DNA of 64,000 nt from Euptelea pleiosperma (GCA_035048495.1 CM068540.1:15422829-15486828), one strand, 5' to 3'. Positions 11,184 to 24,200 are shown, counted from the stretch's first letter. Notes: generated by a model not told the origin, from the sequence alone. Numbers and translations are program-made.

Positions 11184-11890
11184 GGAGAGAAAACCAAAGA
11201 GATTTCACTAAAAAAATGGGTAATGGTGAAAGTAGAAATCTCTAGAAAAAGATTAGATTTGGGGGCTAATAGGTTTCTCCAAAGGAATGGGAGGCCACAA
11301 AAGAAATTTCTAGGGTTCCAAAAAAGGTTTCTAATGATCAAAAATCGATTTGAGACATTATATAACCGAGGGCGGCGGACCAGACTTGGGTCGACCCGAC
11401 AGTGAAACTGAATAGGGATTCGGGTGCGAGGCATGGTTGACCGGTAATAATGGTCGGTCAACCGGACCTTTTGTTTGGTCGGCCTGACCCCGCAATCGTA
11501 AAAATGCAAAAAAACCCAAAAAAAAAATTGCCTCGCAAACTTTATTTTCAAAAACCCAATCAATTCCAAATATTATGCGGTCGATCGGATATTTTCTTAG
11601 GTGGACCAGACTTCGTAAATGACAAAATCACACACCCAAATAACCCAAAATATTATCAATTTGTCAAATAATCATTCATTCAATAATACCACAAAAGAAA
11701 TTGTATAGCCAATATGATATGGTACCAAATATCATCACACAAAAATAATTCAACCAACAATAACAATTCCAAAAACTTAAAAATAAACAAACCACCATTT
11801 TAGATGATTAAAAGATCTAACTGAAAAAAAAATGAAGATTATATATTCAATATGGCTTCAATTATTTCAATTAGAACTAAACAAAATCAA
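11184..11890 (-). mobile_element. Spacer between pol and the extra frame of element A
   Basis: No continuous reading frame is supported. The open frames on both strands (11123-11569, 11172-11405) overlap and look like shadows. The spacer holds a GGTCGGTC/GACCGG cluster at about 11375-11605, like the palindrome-rich part of this element's LTRs. A promoter or subgenomic control of the extra frame is possible but unproven. Confidence 0.4.
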
Positions 11891-12066
11891 TCAATAGGAC
11901 AAATCCCTATAGATTTCCTCAGATATTCATATCTAAGCGAATCTAAAGGTTTGGTCAAAATAGCTGCAAGTTGAATTTCTGTGTTCACATACTCTAATGA
12001 AATTATCTGTTATTCAACCAGCTCTCTAATAAAGTGATGTCTAATATTAATGTTCTTGGTTCTAGA
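11891..12066 (-). pseudogene. pol: C-terminal piece of element A RNase H (pol end)
   Basis: The minus-strand frame contains IRHHFIREL and, after a short gap, TKPLDSLRYEYLR, the usual end of copia RNase H, and stops with TGA at 11891-11893. The upstream side of this domain is at 26332 and above, beyond element B. The codons meet across the B insertion without a shift, apart from one substitution in the duplicated target bases. One in-frame stop lies inside this piece. Confidence 0.85.
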
Positions 12067-12409
12067 TGTAAGGAATATTTTCATATTCAATTTGGCAAAT
12101 ATTCCGTTTGACATAAAAACATTCTTGTAACCGTTTCTACGAGCACCAGTGTAGTGTGAAGATGTTGTGGTACACATATTTTGCCGACTATGTGAAGACT
12201 AGTAGACAGAGACAACAAAAAACAAACGGTTGACAGCATGAGTCATTTGAGTAACTGCCAATTTGTCGGTTATAGATCGTGTACGCTCGCTTAGGAAGGT
12301 TAGTGACTTAGTGGCCATAGGAATAGGTTTAAAATGAATAAAATATAATGGTCAAACCTAGTCAATGGACAGACCCGAGTCTTAGTCAAAGATATTGACT
12401 TTTAGGAGA

Positions 12410-12720
12410 GTCCGATCGATTGGACTAGTTCTAATCGATTGGAGGACTCTGTAAAATCGATTGGAGGTTACGAGGCAGAACATGATTAAAGTCCGATCGA
12501 TTGGATACATCTATAAAATCGATTGAAGTCTGCAAGACAGAACATGATCATAGCCCAATCGATTGGACACATCTGGAGACCTCTGTAAAATCGATTGGAG
12601 TCTTCGGGACAGAAACTTATTTGAAGCCAATCGATTGGACACCTCTGTAAAATCAATTGGAGCCTTCGGGACAGAAACTTATTTGAAGTCAATCGATTGG
12701 ACCCTAAACCCAATCGATTG
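12410..12720 (+). promoter_or_regulatory. Array of ATCGATTG palindromes in the LTR regulatory region
   Basis: Ten exact ATCGATTG sites and one variant lie in about 310 bp, embedded in loosely repeated units (AGACCTCTGTAAAATCGATTGGAG type). Several are CCAATCGATTGG, a perfect 12-bp palindrome that places a CCAAT box on both strands. The array lies about 90-400 bp upstream of the TATA box, as enhancer sites would. Confidence 0.75.
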
Positions 12721-12805
12721 GACTTAGCACGGATTGAGTCTTTCTCAGATCCAAAATTCTAGGTTCCACTCTCCAACGTTCTACAAGACTAAGGGTCACG
12801 AATTC

Positions 12806-12814
12806 TATAAATAC
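12806..12814 (+). promoter_or_regulatory. TATA box of element B 5' LTR
   Basis: TATAAATAC in GAATTCTATAAATACAACCC. The same box occurs in the element B 3' LTR remnant (25465) and the element C 5' LTR (29332). Confidence 0.7.
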
Positions 12815-13651
12815 AACCCTTCTATACCTCATCTAAATACACATAGAGTGACACAATACTTCAAGAGAGAGAAGAAAATATTTATTTATTAGAGTGTCCA
12901 TTCGAAGAGCAAAAAGCTTATTTTTCATTAATATCTTATGAGCTTGTTCCTCATTTTGATCAAAGCCAAGAGCTTGATCCATTCATCAGCTTAGGTCTTC
13001 CACTTAGATATTCGACCTAGTAGCCTAAGTGGACCAGTGTGACTCAACACCTTTGAGCAACCTAGGGTTCATGGTGTACTGAATCCTCTTCACCTTTGGC
13101 AAAGGCGGGAGTGTTGAGAATTAAGATCGGAGCAACCGATCGACGGTAGGTTTGGGGTGTACCAAACTGAACAAGCAGACAAGGCTTCTTGGATTGAAGG
13201 ACGCGCGTGGATTCATAGCGTTGATTCAGAGGACGTGGACGCATCGGCAGTAGGCCTTGGCTAAGCTTGGAAGTTGTATTTGCAATGGTGCTACGTAGGT
13301 AACCTTTGTTTCATTTAACTTTTCAGTTAGTAATACTTTCCGTCTGGACGTGGTCCAGTGGTTTTTTCTTTGGTTAAGATTTTCACGTAAAAATCTCTTG
13401 TCTTGTGTGATTGTTTGTTTGTATTTCACTATCTATCTTGATTAGATCAAATGACAAAAAGAAAATATACCACGGAGGTATATTCGATTTGAGTGATTGT
13501 GATAATCTTTTATCAAACAACTAATGCATGTGATTTTGTTCCCCTACCATAGACCAGTAAAACTGTGTAGGTATAATTAATTTTAAATGCCTAATCAACC
13601 CCCCTTCTAGGTATATTGGATTAAAGAGAACGGACTGATGGTTATTTCAAT

Positions 13652-13663
13652 TGATACCAGAGC
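13652..13663 (+). other. Degraded Met-tRNA primer binding site of element B
   Basis: TTGATACCAGAGC lies just after the LTR end. It differs from the plant copia site TTGGTATCAGAGC by two transitions. The site in element C (50883) and that of A (61325-61336) occupy the same place. Confidence 0.75.
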
Positions 13664-13739
13664 GGGTTATTCTTTTAAAGGTTTAATCACCTAAAGTTAG
13701 AATCTTGTGAAACCAGTCCATTTTCATTAATTTGTCAAA

Positions 13740-15700
13740 ATGAAAAGAGAAGGTGGAAACACATCCAGACCTCCATTGTTTGATGGAGAAGACTATTCCT
13801 ATTAGAAGGCTAAGATGAGGGCTTTTCTAAAGTCTATTGATGAAAGAGTCTGGATGTCTGTAGTGGATGGTTGGTTACCACCCACAATGACAGTATGAGA
13901 TAAAACTATTCTTAAACCAAAAGCCGACTAGAGTAAATAAGACATAGACTATTATTGTCTAATTAGCAAATGGCTTAATGATATTTTTAATACGGTCGAT
14001 AAGAATGTGTTTCGAAGAATCTCTACTTGTTCTTTGGCTAAAGAAGCATGGGACATTCTCAGAGTCACCCATGAAAGAACGTCGGCAGTTAAAATTTCTA
14101 AACTTCAAATGCTGACTACTAAGTTCAAATCCATGAAAATGGAGGAGATTGATACATTCACTGAGTTTTATGCTCAACTTAGTGATATTTGAACTCTGCT
14201 CACAACTTGGGTGAAATCATTCCCGAATCCAAAGTTGTTCAAAAAATTTTGAGATCCTTACCTGATAGGTTTTAGGCTAAGGTAACTGCTATTGAGGAGA
14301 GCAAGGATGTTGACTCTCTCAAAATTGATGAGCTGGTTGGGTCTCTACAAACTTATGAGATGAACTTGAGACAACCAAAGAAATCAAAAGGTATAGCCTT
14401 TAAAGTTTCTGAAGCTCAGGATTCAGATTCAGATGTTGACTATGAAGTTGAAATGGCATTATTTGTTAAAAAGTTCAAAAAGTTTTTTCGTTCTAAAAAT
14501 GATAGATTTAAGAACAATAAAACTTTTGCTAAATCTAAGGAACATGCCAAACCTCATGAGAGATGTAGCAGAAGTGAAAGGACCCCTAGGGAAAGCCGCT
14601 CAAGCGAACCCCAATGTTTCAAATATAAGAGTTTTGGTCACTTTACTAATGTTTGCCCAAACAAAGAAGAATATAAAGGCAAGGCAAAAGCCTTCAATGC
14701 CACATGGGATGAAAAATCAAAATATCATTCTGATGATTCGGATAGCAATGAAAAGACTGATAAGTATATAGCTTTTGTTGCTCGGTTTAATAGTCCATAT
14801 GGATCTCATGGAGAATCCAAGAAAAGTGATGATGAGAGTTCGAAAGACTCTTACAATGGGGACTCGGATGACTCGACAGTTGGTGTGAAAGAACTGTACG
14901 AGGAATCGATAAAATTCATTAAGGCAAATAAAGTTTTATCTGACAGAGTTAAATGTCTTGACTCTAAAAATGCTGTCTTATTGATCGACACTGAAAAATT
15001 AAAAGTATTGATTATTGCTTTAGAACAAGAGAATGAGTCTCTATTAAAAAGAAACAAGTCACCGGAATGTGAATTCCAAACTTGTATGACACATAAAAAA
15101 TTCCTAGAAAATGAGCTTCTTAAATCTAAGAGGGATGTGTCAGGATTCTCATCTAGCTCTACAAAGTTTGATGAGATTCTAAGTGTGAGAAAAGTCTATG
15201 GAGACAAACATGGTTTGAGTCATAAACAAAATCAAGAGAAATGGTCTTCTTCCAATACGACTTTTGTTAAGGCACAAACTATTTCCACTTAGATCAGTGA
15301 CCCAATCAATGTTGTCAAAAGTAATCGTCCTTGTACGTACTACAAAAATTTGGGTCATGTGATTAGAGACTGTCATAAACTGAGAAGATGACATCAAAAT
15401 TCTCTAGAGAAAGAGGTGAACTCAACTCAGAATGTGAAGAGTTAAAGATTTCCTATGAAGACATATTATGAGATAAATAAATTAGATGTGCTATCTAGGA
15501 AGATGAAAGACCTACTGAAAAGGTCTAGAAAATTAATCAAGGAGATTGAGTCTCTTGAGAAATTCAAACATCCTCAGAGTTCTATAACTCAAAAGAGGAG
15601 AGATCCTAAGAGAATTAGTCTATCCACTAAAATCACAATTGTGTGAGTTAGAAAAGATTCCCTGAAGGAGAACTGCACTAAATTGTCCTATCTCTGAGTG
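13740..15700 (+). pseudogene. gag: Element B gag, broken
   Basis: The frame starts at an ATG at 13740. The first 150 codons form the copia-type gag fold (a DGEDYSY start, then ISTCSLAKEAWDIL and LQMLTTKFKS helices). It has stops at codons where C has Trp or Gly, and a shift near 14190. It continues as a long open stretch (14360-15292) with an S/D-rich linker, a zinc-knuckle-like CFKYKSFGHFTNVC (second Cys replaced by Tyr) and a coiled coil (about 14890-15110). A second knuckle after the stop at 15292 also has Tyr for its second Cys. A basic tail ends near 15646-15700. Both knuckles are intact in the parallel gag of C. No pol follows. Confidence 0.85.
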
Positions 15701-16171
15701 ATGTGCTCTTCATACCTTCGTATTTTCCATTCTTATTATCTGTGAAGGGATTATTTCTTTTGTTTTTTTTTTTGTGATGTTGCTTTGTTTTAAAGAATAA
15801 AAATTTAAAATTTTCAGAAAATCAAAAGATCAATTGTTAAAAAGAATGTTAAAATTATTATTTAACATATATTATTTTGATAAGCAGTAATTTTTTAGAA
15901 CATTCAAAGATCAAGAACTTAACTCTGTTAGTAAAATTTTGTTAATCTCAGTATTATATTTTTTAATTATTATGATTGGTCAATTTTACTAGTGTACGTT
16001 AGTGGATTATTGAAATAGTATATCTCATATTTTTCACATGCACACTGATTATTACTGCGGGAATGGACTTGATAGAGGTGTGAGATCTTGTATTATTGGA
16101 ATTAGAAATAAACCTTTACTGACTATAATTTCAAATTAGTAATGTTCCTGTCTTCAGTTGATTTCGAAACT
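15701..16171 (+). mobile_element. Element B 3' non-coding sequence, truncated
   Basis: Non-coding, T-rich, collinear with 56406-56895 in element C up to the F1 junction at 16171/16172. About 1 kb present in C before its 3' LTR is missing here. Confidence 0.75.
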
Positions 16172-18396
16172 TGATACTCGCTCAAAAGTGCTTATTTTAA
16201 GCCATTATCCTTATAGCGATGTCACATTCTCCTACGTAAAACTTGTCTTTTCGTCGACTTTTCCACGTAAGAGTTTCTTCCATTGCGTAGAATGAATTCT
16301 TTAGACGAAAATTGACTATTTACACGAAATATACGCATTTCGGATAGTCCAGTATCAAGCCGTTTTAATTGAATCTCATTACACGCTTTTTCACTTGCAG
16401 GAGACCCTATCGGGCGATTCTCGAGGACTTGTGGGCCCACTATCAACCACAAAAGACTTCTATCAAAGCTTAAAGAGCCAGCAGGCTAGGATAAAAAGAT
16501 AGAAGACATGTACGGGCAAAGCTAGAGGATCGTAGAGCCGGAACAAGGACTAAGAGAGAGAAGAATAGCTGGAGACCAAGAGAAGGACTAAGGTGTTAAA
16601 GGCCACACCAATTGACATCAAAGGATAAGTTTGACTAGTTGGTGAAGCGGACGAGAGAGAATAAAGAAGACTAGGGTTCAAAACCCTCCAATGTTATTAT
16701 TTTTGTATTTTTCTCACTTCTCTCCTATTTCTCTCTCAATCTATTTTGGCCCATGACCCATGACCATACCAATGCTCACACCCACTAACAACTAGAAGAG
16801 AGAATCGGTCTCACTTGACCGATTCTTCTCTCCCCCATCTCTCTCTATCCTGACTAACCTCTTCCCAACCGTGGGATCTCTCTAGATCCAACGGTCTCCC
16901 TTTGTACAACAAATCCACCTTGCTCCTCCTAACTCCTCTACTTTCTCTTCCCCTCTTCTTTCCTAAAACTTCTCTCTCTCTCTCAGCCTTTCAAACTTGC
17001 AACTCCAGCTGGTTTCTTAGGCGTTAGCTTCGCCGAGTGAATCAATAACTAAGTTGCTGCTACGCCTAGTAGCCACGAAGTGTTCACTTCACTCATCATC
17101 ATTGTTCTCTAGGAACTACCTACGGTGGTGTCCTCTTGCTGCTCCATTACTGACCAAAGAAGCCAGCAACCTACTGTAAGTTCGGGCAGACTTCAACAAG
17201 CCTACTCCTCTCCACGTGTTGGTCTCCAAACACCTGCAACCAGCAACGGTTCCCTCCCCTGCTTCACTTATCTAACTCCATCTTCTCTCAATCGCTCTCT
17301 CTTTATCCATTGCTGGTTCTCCAACCAAAGAGCTCCAAGTTTGCTAAACCTAACGGCCGTGATCTTCTCCTCAAAGTTGTTGTTTCTAGGCAGCAACCTC
17401 CTTCTTCCTCCTCTTCACCACCCACGTTGCAATCTGAAACCCTCACCTCGGTAAATCCTTGCTGCCACCGTACAGATCTGCACCTCCCTCATACTTCTCC
17501 AACGGCCTGCACAAGCTTCCTCCATTCTTCAGCTTCTTCATAGACAGCTTCTCCACAGATCCCTTACACATGGTTGAATCCTCAACCTGCGTGCAGATCT
17601 CTTCCTTCACTAGTTCTCGGTGAAACCTGCAACCACTGGCTGGACATGCAACCGGCATTCACCTTCTCCACAGTCGGTGTTACCCTTGTACGATCTCACC
17701 AGCCACCTGCAAGTGCACCTTCTTCTTCTTCTTCTTCTTCTTCACCGGAGTTGCAGGTCTGCTACTCTGGTCGGTCTTTCCAGATCTCACTTGCACCGTC
17801 TCTCTCAAGGTCGCCAGTTCTTCAAGCACTGTTGTGCTCAACACTGATCGGATTACCCACATCACGCTTGCAACTGTGATCCACACCTCCACCAGATTCC
17901 TCACCACCACATCTCCTCCTTTTTCTTCATTTTATTTCCTTACCGGAGTTGCAGGTGTGCAACTCCAGCCAACTCCTCCCTTGTTGGCTGCTCATAGCCG
18001 GACAAACATGCAACCTTGGTGCTCTTCTCCTTCACGGGTTGGACCTCGCCGTGCACCTACCTATGCACTATCTGCATCCTCCTGTTTGTAACTTGCAGAC
18101 CTGTAAGTGCCACCTCTTGCTCCACCATTTCCGGCTAGTTCTCCTCACGTGCAGCCACTTTCTTCTTCGGTCAGACCTACCCTCTTCATACCACTATGCA
18201 TAACAGCCCAGCAAGTTCCACACCGTCCTCTTCATCTTGGAACTACTACAACTCCTCTTCGTGTTGCTCACATCACCACCTTCTAACACCTCCACCTACA
18301 ACTTAAGCAACCTTCATCAACAGTACAATCCTCAACCTTCATCAATGGTTAGGCTGTGAATAACCACCAAGACTACCACAGCCACGCTGGACTGTC
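16172..18396 (+). mobile_element. F1: truncated LTR of the F/G gypsy family
   Basis: Begins TGATACTCGCTCAAAAGTGC. Its first 300 bp are collinear with the minus-strand LTR ends of element G (33806 and 40457 downward). It continues through a CT-rich, untranslated-looking region with the AGATCCAACGGT motif (about 16880) and (CTT)n near 17720. No LTR end (TTTCA plus primer site) is reached before sequence from the B LTR resumes at about 18397. Pro/Ser/Leu-rich frames at 17125-18203 come from the CT-rich composition. Confidence 0.7.
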
Positions 18397-18447
18397 ATAG
18401 CCCAATCGATTGGACACATCTGGAGACCTTTGTAAAATCGACGGGAT
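18397..18447 (+). repeat. 51-bp island of element B LTR between F1 and F2
   Basis: TCATAGCCCAATCGATTGG and the following bases match element B LTR positions about 12549-12590. The island shows that F2 sits inside the element B 3' LTR and that sequence between F1 and this point was deleted. Confidence 0.75.
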
Positions 18448-21212
18448 TGATATTCGCTTAAAAGTGCGTATTTTCCACTGTTATCTTCTAAGCATTTTCA
18501 CACTCTCTTACGTTAAAATGCTCTATTTATCTATTTTTCTACGTAAGAGTCTCTTTTGTTGTAGAACACACTTTTCTAGACGAAATGGTATATTTGCATG
18601 CATTAAACACATTTTCGGAAGTCTAGACATTGAGTCGTTCTGATAAAGTCTCATTACGTGCTTCTTCTGTCGTAGGAAACCCCGATGGGACAATTCTTGA
18701 GACTTGCGAGCTCACATCGATCAGGAAAGCCCATTATCAAAGCTTAAAGAGCCCACATGCTATGACTAGAAGATATGGGCCAAATATGGGCTAAATTAGA
18801 AGACCAAAAAGTGGGCCCAAAGAACGAAGAGAGTAGGAGAGCCAATGACCAAGAGACGGACCAAAGCGTTTAAAGCCACATGAGTCAGCAATGAATGATA
18901 GTCTACTCTACTAGAGAAGCGTGAGGATGGTCACAGTGAAGACCAGGGTTCCAGACCCTCTGCCAATACTTTTATCTCTATTTTCTGATATTTTCTCTCT
19001 CATCTCTCCTTATTCTCTCTCTCTTCATCTCTCGGTCCTCGAATCTACTGACCTAACCCCAGAACTCCTACCCATTGGCTCTGTCTCATCTCCCTTAGCT
19101 TTTTGACCGTTGGATCTTCAATTGGACCGTTGGATCTTCCACCGGACAGTTGGATCTCTCTAGATCCGTCGTCTACCAATCTGGGTCCCAATCAAGTCAC
19201 TATCCATCCGATCGCCATCAGACTGTCTGTCACATCATCTCGTGAGACGATGGACATCATCAATCCATGTGGGCCAGTAGCCAGGCCCGTCATCATCGAC
19301 CCGCTGTCCGACCATTTAGTGGACCCCATGAATTTCAAAATAATTTAAATTAAATTTTAAAAAAAGGGGGGGTCCACTAAATGGGGAAATTCCCCAAAGA
19401 AAAGTAAGGTTTTACTTTTAAAAAAAAAAATTAATATTTTTTATTTCCTAAAATTCCTAAATTCCATTAATGGAAATTAGGAGCTTATATAAAGGGGGAA
19501 GGAGGGGGACAAACCCTAATTTTCCTAACCCCATCTCATCCTCTCCTTCCCCCCTTTCTCCTATCCTTCTTCCCCCCCATCTTCCCCATTCTTTTTTTCT
19601 TCTTCTTCTTCTTCTTCTTCTTCTTCTTCTTCTTCTTCTTTTTCTCCATCTTTGACCGGAGTTGCGGTGCAACTCCGGCCTGCAGCAACTTGTCCACCTG
19701 CCTGGTGCTCCTCTAGCCATGGCTGCTCCTCTTCTTCATGATGCTCCGCTGCCTGCACACCACCTGCCTGCTCTGCCTACCGCGAGCAGCGCCTGCTGCT
19801 GTACCCCGCCAGCACGCTGCTCTGCCGCATGCAACTCCAGTTTTCCACGTCTCCTTCCCTCCAGCTAGCAACGAACTGTGGGCTCTCCCCTGTTATGCAC
19901 ACCTTTCTCCCTTACCTTCTCATGACGTTTAACGTCCTGCAAGGGTTGCAGACCGTTAACCTCAGTCTCCACCATTAACACCGGTCACCAGCAACTCCGG
20001 TCGTCCTCCATTGGCTTGGCCTCACCACCTGCAACTTATTTTCTCTGGCAGTGCACACAGCAACACGCTCACGCCTGCAAGCACTAGCCAACCCAGTGCC
20101 TTCTCCCTCTACCTCTAGAGCTGCAAACTTGCAACTCTCTCTACCTCCTTTGCTGGCTTGCTTTCTTAACTGAGATTCACTCCACCATTCTGGGCAGCAC
20201 TTCCACCATACCCCAACGTCCTTCAACCACCATCCATCATCCTCCCAAGTTCTTCACTTTGCACCATGTTGCTGCCCGACCTTTCCTCCATTCTCCAACC
20301 GTTGCTGCTAGTGCAATGAACCTACTAAGCAACGGGCCTCACACAATGAGCCAACAAACACCTCCTCCCTATCCATGCTGTGTGCATAGACCAGCAAGGA
20401 ACAACACCGTTGGCTTCTCCGGGATTGTGCTCCTCCTCTTCAAGAGCACAGGCTCTCCTCTTTCTCCACCAAGGTTAGGCAACTCGTGGCCGATCACTCC
20501 CCTTCTTTGGCTGATCCCGATCTCATCTCTCCGGTAAGATCTTCAAGGTATTTCTCTCATTTTCTTTAATTTCTCTCTCTGGATCTCTCTCATCTCCTCA
20601 CTTTCTCTCTCTAAATTTTGATCATATTTTCTCTCTCTAAAATCTACTTTTTGCCTAGAAACATGTTCTCTCTCTAGGATTCTTATTCTCTATTACTAGA
20701 ATCCTCAGGCTGATCACCTTTTTGCACCGCCGACTCCGTTCGGTGAATGCAAAAGGGTGAGTTTTTCTCTCACCTCTACCTTGTTGGCCGGTAAACGACC
20801 GAGGTAAAAATCTCTCTCTACCTTCTTCCTCTCTCTAAAATCTCTTTTTACATGCTTTCTTACATGCTTTCTAGAATAGATTTACCGCTTTATTTATTTC
20901 TGTCGTTTATTTCATGTAAGCAACAGTTTAATTAATGTAATTTGATTTCGATGATTTTAGTATTTTTTGGATCTCTTGGATGTATTTTTAATCTCGACTC
21001 GCCATTCTCATCGTTCCACGTTTCTCTTGTATATTATCTATCATTTTATGTTCTTATTCGCGCTAATCCGACTAATCCCGAGTGCGGATCGACATCCGAC
21101 ACGAATCCCTATACAAAAGCTCATATTTTACAGGATTAAAATTCGAATCAAATTACAAATGTGTTGAAGTTAGGGTTTCTGTAACCAACGACACGGAAAA
21201 ATCCTACTTTCA
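18448..21212 (+). repeat. F2 5' LTR (2765 bp)
   Basis: Start and end match the F/G family. It contains three copies of a TTGGATCT-type motif (19100-19170), a G/A-rich stretch, a (CTT)n microsatellite at about 19599-19640 and a long C/T-rich second half with many TGCAACTCC-like words. Acid- or Lys-rich frames over the CTT run are artefacts. Confidence 0.8.
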
Positions 21213-24200
21213 AATGGAACCGCTGCCGCTCGGGTTGACGGGAGTGCGAAAAAGGACGTAAAGACGGAATTGGAAAGTTTGTGAATCAAAAAGCTGCTCA
21301 ATTTGGACAGCCCGACCTTTTCGAGAAACTTTCTATTTTTTATTTTTAGTGATTTTTAGTAGTCTTTTAAATTACTATTTTTAATGTCTCGAAAGGCCGA
21401 GTGCAAAGTTGTAATAATTTAAGAATTTTACTACTTTCCATATAAACTGCTAGATCTTGTTCTATGGTTTTTTAGAAACCCTAGATTAAGTGAAAAATAC
21501 CAAAAAAAATCAAAAAAATCAAAAAATTGAAAATTGCTAGTTTCCATTTTTGCACATTTTAGGATATTCGCATATGGGAAGATTGCATTTTTGGATACTT
21601 TCCGAATCGGGAAATCTCCATTTTTGCACGGTTTCCATTCCTGGGAAATTTCAAATTGGAATTAAGCTTATTTGGATAGTTTCCAAATCGGACGAAATTT
21701 CATAATTAGCAATTCTTATTTTTAGAGGATTTCTAACTATTGAAGGTCCCCTTTTTGGAAGGTTTCCAACACAAGAAGAAACCCTAAATTTAGCAAGTTT
21801 TCATATTTAGGAAACTTCTACTTTTAGGGAATTTTCCTAACTTGGAGAAACTCTTAAATTGGAAAGGTCTATTAGGGGGTTAATAGTTATTTAGTCAACT
21901 CTCATGAATAGTAACTTTCCAATTTACCCTGCCTAATTGATTGATTGATTGCTTACCCACCCAAGGCAGGGACATTCCAAAAAAATATTCCCACACCCTA
22001 GACCCATATCATATACTAATTCGTATGCAGGATTGCGAATCTAACTGCGGGTAGGGAGCGAAAGCTCACTTAGGAGGAGTCGGGCCCATGCTCATGAAGG
22101 ATACCCCTCCCTACCCCAAAGAGGAGACCCCGTGGCGTGGCCAACGGGAGGTAAGTCTCTATCCTCGCCTTGAGTGCGATACAGAGTAATTTGGGTGAAT
22201 CATTGCCGCTTGTCTATTTGCTTTCGCATACATATTATTCGACTTGCGTGGTGTGGCCGTTAATAATTGAACATTAATCGAGCAGACCCAGCTCTTTTAC
22301 AACTAGTGGGATTTCATCACCCACCTCATCATTCCATCTGATTTGATCCCAAGGCTCCATTAATTAAAAAGAATCAAGAAGTAGAGTCAATTATTCCGGT
22401 GTTCGAGGAAAAATCCACACAAAGCGAACCCGCTTAACATCCAATTGAAATAAGACCACGAGCGCGGGTCCCTGTTGTCTAACACACCCATAAGTCCCTG
22501 CTACTCAAGTACACTGAGCTCTACGTGGCATCTTGGACTATTTGGCGGTTAGTTACGTATGGACTAGGAACACGCACCAACCCTAGCTTAACCCAAGGGA
22601 ACACTCTTCTTAAACATTTGACCAATCCGGTTAGTCTGGGACGTACTTAAGACAGCCATTGTGCCGCACGTCTGTCTAGGCTTCGGATTGCCTTGTTGTT
22701 GACTAGAGTCAGTACTAAAGGATTCGCTTTGAAGAGTGTAGCCTGGTGAGAACCTAAAAGCGACAAAGTTAGTCCGGCGGTTAACAAAATAAACCAGTGG
22801 TCTGCCCACTGTCATAATCTACCATACCCCAGAAACTAACAAGATAAATCCTCAAACTTATCCTGATTTGTTTTAGGCATAGGATTATTTTGCTTGCTCT
22901 ATGTGCATCATTTAGGATCCCTACTCCAGTATCTCTTTGTAACCTAGTCTGAGGCTTATTTATATGGGTTCAACTGCCCCATTGTTTGACTCAATCTAAG
23001 AGTCCTTCAATCATCAACACCCTTCCTTTGCCATTGGTCTCTTACTGATGAGAGATCAGGTAGACTGATCTCATCGATCCAATCTCTTACGACTGATGAT
23101 CATTTCAGTCTCACTACATTTTATGCTGGATAGGGGTGCTTACTGTCAACCGCACTGGAGTCTGCTCTACTAAATCCATCCCCGATACACATTGTGTCTT
23201 CGGCTCTGCTAACCATGGTCAGAGAATCCCTTACTAGGTCTCTTACTGATGAGAGACCCACTACTGTTCTCCCATACCCGCTCCTCTTTATGAGTTTGCG
23301 GCTCTGCTAACAACGGCCAGAGAACCCTCTTAGTCTTAACTGAGAAAGAACCTACCTGTACTACTGCTGGGTTGGGTTAGCTCGATTGGAAGCGTTCCTG
23401 CTCCAACTGATGAGCTGGATGACTGATGACTCACTCAGTCTCCCTGTGCTTCAAATTGGTTGTGGGTGCTTATCACCCCCATTGTGTCTGGCTAAAGACG
23501 TAAAACTTAGCGCTTTCGGAAAGGCAATTCTGATTTCTTAGTTACATTAGTCGCATGCATTATTATATCTCTCTGTCATACAGGTACACTCACTACAGAT
23601 AATCTCCTGATACCAGACAGCATTCATTTCATGCTCCATTGGTAACATCCTCCCTATTCCTTGCATCATTCTCATTATTTCATCAATTTTTGTCCCACTC
23701 ATGAGCACCGAGGACAGTGCTATATTTTGGTTGGGGGTGGGTATTTACTAAAACTCATGTATTCCTTTTGATAAATATATATATAGATATAAAAAAAAAT
23801 CTTGTTTTTGGGTGATTTTCGATGTTTTCAAAGTTTTTCTAGAATTTCAAAAATGTGTCAAATACCCTGACTTGGATTAGCTAAAAATCTTCGTTAAGTC
23901 TTTTTCGAAAGGATGACATTTTCTAAAAAGTGTTATCTGTTAGCTTTGAGTTCAATTTAAGTCAAGCAGTACTACATTAATGTCGGACAATTAGAAAAAC
24001 TCAGATTCGGCACAATTGTACACTATCAACATCAGAATCATCCTAAGTTTAGAAACTCTAGAGATCCTGCGAGAATAATTGTGGAGACCTAACCTAGTGA
24101 GCTTTCGAGCATTTATTCATGTCAGAGAGTTATATAATAATTCTGAGTCACAAGATGACTCACTATTCTTCATGCCCGGAATATTCATTGAGAGATCTCA

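Larger units (their letters stand above)
12067..13649 (+). repeat. Element B 5' LTR (1583 bp)
   Basis: Starts TGTAAGGAATATTTTC and ends GGTTATTTCA, collinear with the element C LTRs (28589 onward, 57930-58888). It carries the ATCGATTG palindrome array (12410-12720), a TATA box at 12806, and downstream sequence (12890-13640) conserved with C and with 25550-26331. Confidence 0.9.

Noticed and set aside
11123..11569. 148-codon minus-strand frame and its plus-strand partner
   Set aside because: The ATG at 11183 in another frame leads into the conserved extra protein; the longer frame overlaps it out of phase.
12410..12720. CRISPR-like regular repeats
   Set aside because: Short degenerate palindromes with uneven spacing in a plant LTR; no spacer structure and a eukaryotic context.
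17125..18203. Several overlapping plus-strand open frames rich in Ser, Pro, Leu and Cys
   Set aside because: They lie in a C/T-rich LTR segment of F1, overlap in different frames and have no domain pattern; composition explains them.
19457..19758. Arg/Lys-rich and Glu-rich frames
   Set aside because: They are translations of the (CTT)n microsatellite in the F2 LTR.
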